Source: Drosophila persimilis
Lineage: Eukaryota; Arthropoda; Insecta; Diptera; Drosophilidae
Reading direction: 5' to 3'
DNA: 64,000 nucleotides
Assembly (NCBI RefSeq): GCF_003286085.1
Contig: NW_020825357.1
Coordinates: 186,001 to 250,000, forward strand
Each line of letters opens with the position of its first letter. Within the stretch, counting starts at the first letter, position 1. The translations under genes and the position numbers were made by a program. A model generated the notes under the pieces. It did not search any database. It worked only from the letters and a program-made list of their open reading frames with translations, and was not told where the DNA came from. This document shows, piece after piece, positions 58,400 through 64,000 of the stretch.

Positions 58400-61235
58400 T
58401 TCTTGCAGGTAGATCTCGAGGTTGATGGATTCGGCCGGTCTGGCTGGTCTCGTTGTGGGTTGTGGGTTGTGGGTGTTCCAGCCCCCATTCGGCCCGCGAC
58501 TCGGCGACTTAGACACAGTGGCTACCCAATCTTTTTGCATAAATCAAGCTTTTGCGCAATAAACTTTTGGCACGTTCTAAAAGTGTTAATTGGATTTCTT
58601 TTTTTTTTTGTTTTTGTTGGCTTTTCAGGCCTAGGCCCACATAGTGCAGCAACGAATTTGTGTGTGGGTCTGTGGTAGATGGTAGATGTCGATCATTGAT
58701 TTGATCGAACGTTGCAAGTGCTTCGAGGCGGGCACGGAACTCGTCAAATGTAAATGAACCTCATTAGTTAATGGTTTACTTGGTTTCGCCATAGATTGTT
58801 TTTGATACGAAAGTTGAATGAATGACTTTTTCGAGTGGTTGAAAACAGGACAAATTGCACTCGATAAATGCCCTTTGAATGGCAAACATTTCAATAGATA
58901 ATACGATAAATTTCGATAAATACTTCGAGATAAATAAAGACGGTTCGGTCTCCAGTACTCAATATTATTGCCCCCCCCAAGTCGTCACGTTTTCCAGCTT
59001 TTCGGTTTTAGTTGAATATTCAACACACTCAAAAATCGTTTACAGCGAAGTGATAAATCAGAATAATTGAATGTACCCCCGGCTATTGGCTATCTGTAAT
59101 TTTTAATGTCTTCTTCAAGAATTCCGAGTGTGATCTCGATTCGGATTTGATTATTTCCAGAATTTACACAACATTTTAATGGCAGCCAAAACAGGGCCAT
59201 AAAACTGTTCGAATCTCCACTCAAACACACACAGCTGCAGCCCCCCCCCCCCACTCCGGCGAAGAGCCTACAAATTGTTTTCAACAGAATTATGGCATCT
59301 GTATCTCAAGGCCCAGCGACAATGATTAAATATTTGAAACTTCTGTTTCTAGAAATATCTGTGGATCTGTGGAACTGAGACGATTGTAAGAATTTTATTA
59401 ATGGGTCGCGTGATTTAATGTGACCCCCAGTCGGCATGGATATGGTCATAAATCTGTATAGAAATGTGTGCCGCCTAATTGCGTAATGATTGAGTTAGTT
59501 GCTGGCTCGCTTCTAAGATCCCAGCCGCTAATTGGTGGAAGATATTCCCCATGGTGGGGAATGGTGGATGGTAATGGAGCCAGCTTTCCAGAGGGATCTC
59601 CAATCGAATGCGATGGCTTCCCACGTTCTGTGTTGCAGGTTAATGAGAGAAACCCGACCAGAAGTGCTCCGAGTAAATTTTCATTTATTTTCCACTGCGC
59701 CACACATTCGTTCTGTCATCACATTATTTCAGATACATTGCCCACACCCCCCATGCACCACTCCCCCATGGAAGGGTCATAAAACTTTGCTAATTAAACA
59801 AGAACAGAACAGTTGGTGACCCAAATCTGGTGGTGGTGACCCCATGTCTTGCCATAAAATCCCCATACCCTGCCGAAAGATATAAAAAAATTGAAAGATT
59901 TTTAATGGGCAAACCCGAAAAGAATTTCAACAGATTTTCCACTCGAATGTTTTTCGCAAAAATGGCAAAAATATTGAACCAGAAATCCGCTACAGAGCAC
60001 TCCTCGGACCGTACTTCACAATTTCGAGTGGCATATCCCCCCCACACCCCTCTTGGACAGTCCATGGCACAGCATAAATTCTCACTTGAAAATTTGGTTG
60101 TTTTTTTGCAGCTTAGAGCTTTTCCGGGGGAGGGGGGGCGGCTTAATGATGATGGAGCCGTGTAGTGTGGAAATCGAGGGACAAAACCTTTTAAAGAAAC
60201 ACACAGCAAAAGTAGAGTACAATTTCCACAAGCCTCAAAGTATGCAAAGGTACAGAAAGAGAGAGAGAGAGGGAAAAGGTCCACCTTCGTCATCGGACAA
60301 AAACCAATTTATAGATAATAAAATAATTAATCATGCACTTGTCGTCCGAGAGACTCCGGGAAGGACACGCAAACACCCAGCACATTATATGGCCAGGGAC
60401 CGCCTACCGAATCCTCGGGATCCTCCTCTGGCCAGGCCATTAACTCCACTGTCCAAATGGTCTGCGAGTCTGCCCTGACTATGATTGATGTCCGCCGGGA
60501 AAGCCAAAGTGCTGGCAATGACTAAACACAATTTTCCAGTGTGTGCGAAAAATCACGAACAATTCTGGGGGATGGGATGGGAATGATTATGATAAGACAA
60601 TTTGCCCTGACTTCCCTCTCTAATTAAACTTGTCTCGGCCAATACTTTCCAGTTCTCTTCTCTCTCTTTTTTTTTGTGCGGCATCATGGTAAATAAGAAG
60701 CGTTACTCATTAATGCAGGCACAGCCACTCAGTTGACTCGATGAATTATTCATGGGACAGGGCCAGGGCCCTGTGTGGCTGTGCGGGTGCGGTCTCCCCT
60801 GATTTTCACTGGCCAAGCCTTATAATTGACTCGGCTGGGTCCTTTTCGAACAAGTGGCACACTTATATGTAGCTGCCGCTCATTCGGTTTCATAATTGAT
60901 CTGGAGTGCCGTGCCGTGCCGGGTCTCGGGGCTCGGGATTGGGTTCCTTAGCAAAATTAAGTGATTCAAAATGGTCCGATGACTTGGCTAAAGGAAGAAA
61001 GTATAACAGGTGTCGGGATATGGGATGTATGGTGTTTAAACAGGAAATAGTCTGCAAGAAAACAGATTAAACGGTCTTAGGGCATGACAATTTCCTTGAG
61101 TCATTTCGAAGGCTAATCCGTTTGGGAATTGCCAGCAAGTAAGAGACGAAATTCATAAGGAAGTACAGCAAGAAAAGTGAATGTTATTAAATATTAATTG
61201 AAGTAAGCACTTTTTTTAATTAAACAATTTTTATA
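58400..61235. other. Non-coding stretch, no gene seen
   Basis: It contains GTGGGTTGTGGGTT near 58456-58472, poly(C) runs near 58970 and 59240-59252, and a CT run near 60656-60668. A 141-codon and a 167-codon open frame near 59.8-60.5 kb overlap on opposite strands and have no family resemblance. No exon recognised. Confidence 0.5.
60675..60750. repeat. Dispersed repeat, copy B
   Basis: Longer version of copy A. The extra 26 bases between CGTTACT and GACTCGATG include GCAGGCACAGCCACTC. The flanks do not match those of copy A. Confidence 0.8.
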
Positions 61236-61705
61236 TAATTAAAGGCTATAATATTTATGTATTTTAGATATTTTAAGACCTAGATTTATTATTTTTAAAT
61301 TTTTTATTTATCACAGGGAATACAAAAATAAAAGTAAACAATTTTTTTAAAATTAAAAGTCAAAGTAATAACTTACATTTTTTTTTTTTTTAAATAAACT
61401 ATATTTGTGTATTTTAATATTTACAGACCTAAATTTATTATTTTTTAGTCTTTTTTAATAACAGGCAATACAAAAATTTAAGCACAAAATTTTTGATAAT
61501 TAAAACTAACAATAATAATTTAAATTTAATTTTTAATAAACTATATTTATGTATTTTAATATTTATAGGTTTAAATTTATTATTTTTTGTTATTTTTTTT
61601 TATGACAGGGAATACAAAAATTTAAGTACAAAATTGGTTTATAATTAAAAGTAGTAATCAAAATTGAAATTTCTTTTTGAATAAACTATATTTATGTATT
61701 AGAAC
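61236..61705. repeat. A+T island of ~145-bp tandem units
   Basis: TATTTATGTATT-type anchors occur near 61252, 61402, 61544 and 61689, so spacing is about 142-150 bp. Each unit continues with a conserved order: TTTAAATTTATTATTTTT, then ACAGGGAATACAAAAAT, then AAGTACAAAATT, then ATAATTAAAAGT. Three full units and one partial are present. Confidence 0.8.
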
Positions 61706-63740
61706 TACAACTATAATCTTTTTTTATTGGTTTTTAATGCTTAATTTGTATTCATCATAGGGGAATAATTATCAGGTTAAGTCTTTAAAGTTATAAATAT
61801 TAATATTAATAAAAATATTATACATTATTTGAAATTCGTTTCCATATGTTATTATTTTTATTTCAAATATTTATATTCATTCAAAAAAAAAAAAAATTAT
61901 TTTAATTATGTTAATTTAAAAAAACTTCAACTGCAGTGCAAAACCGTTCTAAAAAGCTTTGATTGGTGATTACCAGCATTATCCCTGCTTAAGCGAGCCA
62001 AGCCTGGGGACACTCGGGACACTCGGAAGCCTCGAATGGCGAAAATTTTGTGCAATTGCAAAGCGTTGAACAATGATTTATGTGGCAGCAGGCCGCACCT
62101 ACATTTATGCCATGCAAGTGGCCATAAATCACACCAAAAAACGCAAAAGCTGCGATTCTAGACCCAGTCCCAGTCCCAGTCGCAGTCGCAGAACGAGCCA
62201 CAGCCCACAAACAAACGTTGCAACGGGGCAGACCAGCCAATCGAAGAACCAGCCCGAACTGTCTGTCAGAAAACGGGCAAAGGCAAAGGCAAAGTCTGGT
62301 CGGGTCTGGTCTGGCCTGGCCTGGCCTGGGACTACTGACTGCAAGTTCCCTGCGACAACAAATTGATATTTTTAACATGCGAGTTCAAATAGATAAAGTC
62401 AATTGATGGACAGAGACAGACAGAGCTCTCTGCCGAGGCACAAATAAGAAAAATCAGTAGCAGTAGCAATGGCAATGGCAATAGCAATAGCAGCAGGGCC
62501 CCCGAGCAGACAAGCGAGCGGTCTGCGAGTGCGGGCATGGCATGACAATTAGTCGACCCACAGGGGCCCACACAGTGACGCCTCCTTGGAACAAAGAAAC
62601 ACACACAGGGAGAGAGTCTCCCCTAGAGCCGCACAGTGGGACCAGGCTGGACCTGAGCAGTCCTTGGATCGATAGCCAAGGATCAGGTGGACTCTGAAGG
62701 AGTCCAAGGATGGCCCAGAAATCACCGAGGATATCCTTTCGAGGGGGTGTATTGTTTTTCGGTTAGTCTTGAACCACAGTGGCCACTCTTCTGTGGCATT
62801 TGCAACGCATTTGTGTTGTCAATTTGTTTGCCTCTCCGCCTGCCACTGCCCCCCACCCGTCCCCCGTCCTGTGGCAGTGTGCCACTTGTGTGTGGCACTT
62901 GTCACAAATTGTGCAAATTTATTTTACGCGCTAAATGCAAAACGTGCCCTGCCAGCTAAATGGCTAAAAATTACCACTCAAAGAGATTCTTTTGCTTGGC
63001 AGGGCCTTCCTTCTTCCACTGTCAATAGAGGAGGCTGCAGCCGGGAGTTGGGAGCCGGGAGTTGGGAGCTCTTCTGAGACCTATTTCCCCCGAAACCTCG
63101 GCCCACGGCCCACCCACCTCTGGCACAACGTTTGGCTCTAGCTTTTAATTTGAAAACCCCCTCCTCGGGGGGCCGGCAGGGGGCAAGTCTTTGGCTGTCT
63201 AACAATGCGTGAAGTTTGTCGCCGCTTTTGATGGATTACAACCGACGAGAGTTCGGAACTTTTGACTCTGGGGCTTCTAACACTTTTGCCTTTTGTGCAT
63301 TGTGTGTAATTATTAATGTATGGCCATAGCCAGGCTTTTCACATATAATTTTTTTGTCGCTGTCGCTGTTAGCCATTATGCAATTTATTTCAGGTCTAGC
63401 GCTTGGCAAGTTTTCTGTTCATTTTATGCCACGATGGGCAAGCCTTTTTTGATTAATTACCCAAATGGCAAGGGGCCTGCAAAGTGTTTGAAGGCTTCGA
63501 GGCGAGCTTCAATTATTAATTGCGAGCGCCTCGGAGTGCGATTTAGAGCACACCCCACACAGGAATTGAAAGGATTAACTTGAGCTGTCAATCAGGAGGC
63601 CGACGAGTGCCTCGAAAGGGCTTGTATTTCTGTCTCACATCAGAGATGCGAAATATGAGCTATGCGTTTCAAAAATCAAAGTCCAAAAGAGTTACCTATT
63701 TTTTTAAGACGTCTCCGGCAACAGGATAGACTTTTAATAC
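61706..63740. other. Mostly non-coding stretch, no gene seen
   Basis: A+T-rich to about 61930, then mixed DNA with CAGTCCCAGTCGCAG near 62164-62190, GGTCTGGCCTGGCCTGG near 62308-62330, GGCAATGGCAAT near 62468-62490 and a repeated GGGAGTTGGGAGC near 63042-63068. No exon recognised. Confidence 0.5.
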
Positions 63741-64000
63741 CCATTTTTCTTAGGGGAAAAAAATACAACTCATATTTTTAATTTATAATTTTAAATAATA
63801 ATTAATAATAATCGAACTCTTAAATATTTCTATTCCTATTTTTATTGTTATTTATTATTTTGTAATATTTCTGATATAAATTGATTAACAGACTGATTAG
63901 CTTTTATTTTCAATTTTTGTTCAAAAAAATAGCTCACATTTTTAATTTATAATTATGTATACAAAAAAAAATAATCAAAATGCCATAAAAGCTTTTTTTT
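63741..64000. repeat. A+T-rich island running off the window end
   Basis: Two related blocks contain TCACATTTTTAATTTATAATT-type sequence (63770 and 63935, cited in part), hinting at another tandem of ~165 bp. The island continues beyond the window. Confidence 0.55.

Noticed and set aside
59790-60478. 167- and 141-codon frames on opposite strands
   Set aside because: They overlap each other, have no recognisable domain and lack G/C-biased third positions as seen in the real gene at 56 kb.
1-64000. tRNA, rRNA, microRNA, CRISPR or prokaryotic operon features
   Set aside because: I looked for tRNA T-loop words, known Drosophila microRNA seeds and regular spacer-repeat arrays and found none convincing. 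A covariance-model scan would be the proper test.

Overview
This window looks like Drosophila nuclear DNA, and I infer the obscura group. The evidence is a DINE-1/INE-1-type interspersed repeat near 23.3-24.0 kb, a short 56-bp intron interrupting a signal-peptide exon, F-box/LRR and DM11-domain coding sequence, and a very dense load of penta- and hexanucleotide microsatellites between A+T-rich islands. Species and chromosome cannot be settled from sequence alone. Nothing bacterial is present: no operons, CRISPR arrays or phage genes.

The window is gene-poor. I can support one apparently intact protein-coding gene: a two-exon, 184-codon secreted DM11 (CheA-like, MD-2-related lipid-recognition) protein at 55877-56487 on the + strand. 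About 0.5 kb upstream (55254-55406) is the strongly coding 3' end of another, unrecognised gene with its own AATAAA signal. Its upstream exons are not identifiable.

Other protein-like material is decayed. There are two F-box/LRR pseudogenes on the + strand (about 13.0-13.36 kb and 17.3-18.24 kb) and an F-box-like fragment on the - strand (46.5-46.67 kb). A Tc1/mariner transposase scrap (13976-14122) abuts a LINE 3'-end fragment (14207-14494, - strand).

The most striking structure is a roughly 2.7-kb imperfect palindrome at 52.0-54.75 kb. It is foldback-like, with two arms of about 1.25 kb and a spacer of about 0.2 kb. Each arm holds two ~0.48-kb subrepeats, and each subrepeat carries the same short start-codon context plus a downstream splice-donor-like or decayed donor sequence. 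It resembles non-autonomous Foldback/Galileo-type elements, but I cannot match it to a named family.

Region by region: 0-12 kb is non-coding with three A+T islands, a 31-bp minisatellite and a G-rich repeat. 12-18.3 kb holds F-box pseudogenes and transposon scraps. 18.3-43.9 kb is non-coding, with minisatellites (12/60-bp and 20-bp units), three unclassified tandem duplications of ~80, ~205 and ~140 bp, and DINE-1. 43.9-50 kb has several A+T islands built from tandem units of 319, 32 and 114 bp. 50-57 kb holds the foldback and the two genes. 57-64 kb is non-coding with more A+T islands, including a ~145-bp tandem. The large non-coding tracts could be intergenic or the introns of a very long gene; I see no exon that decides this.
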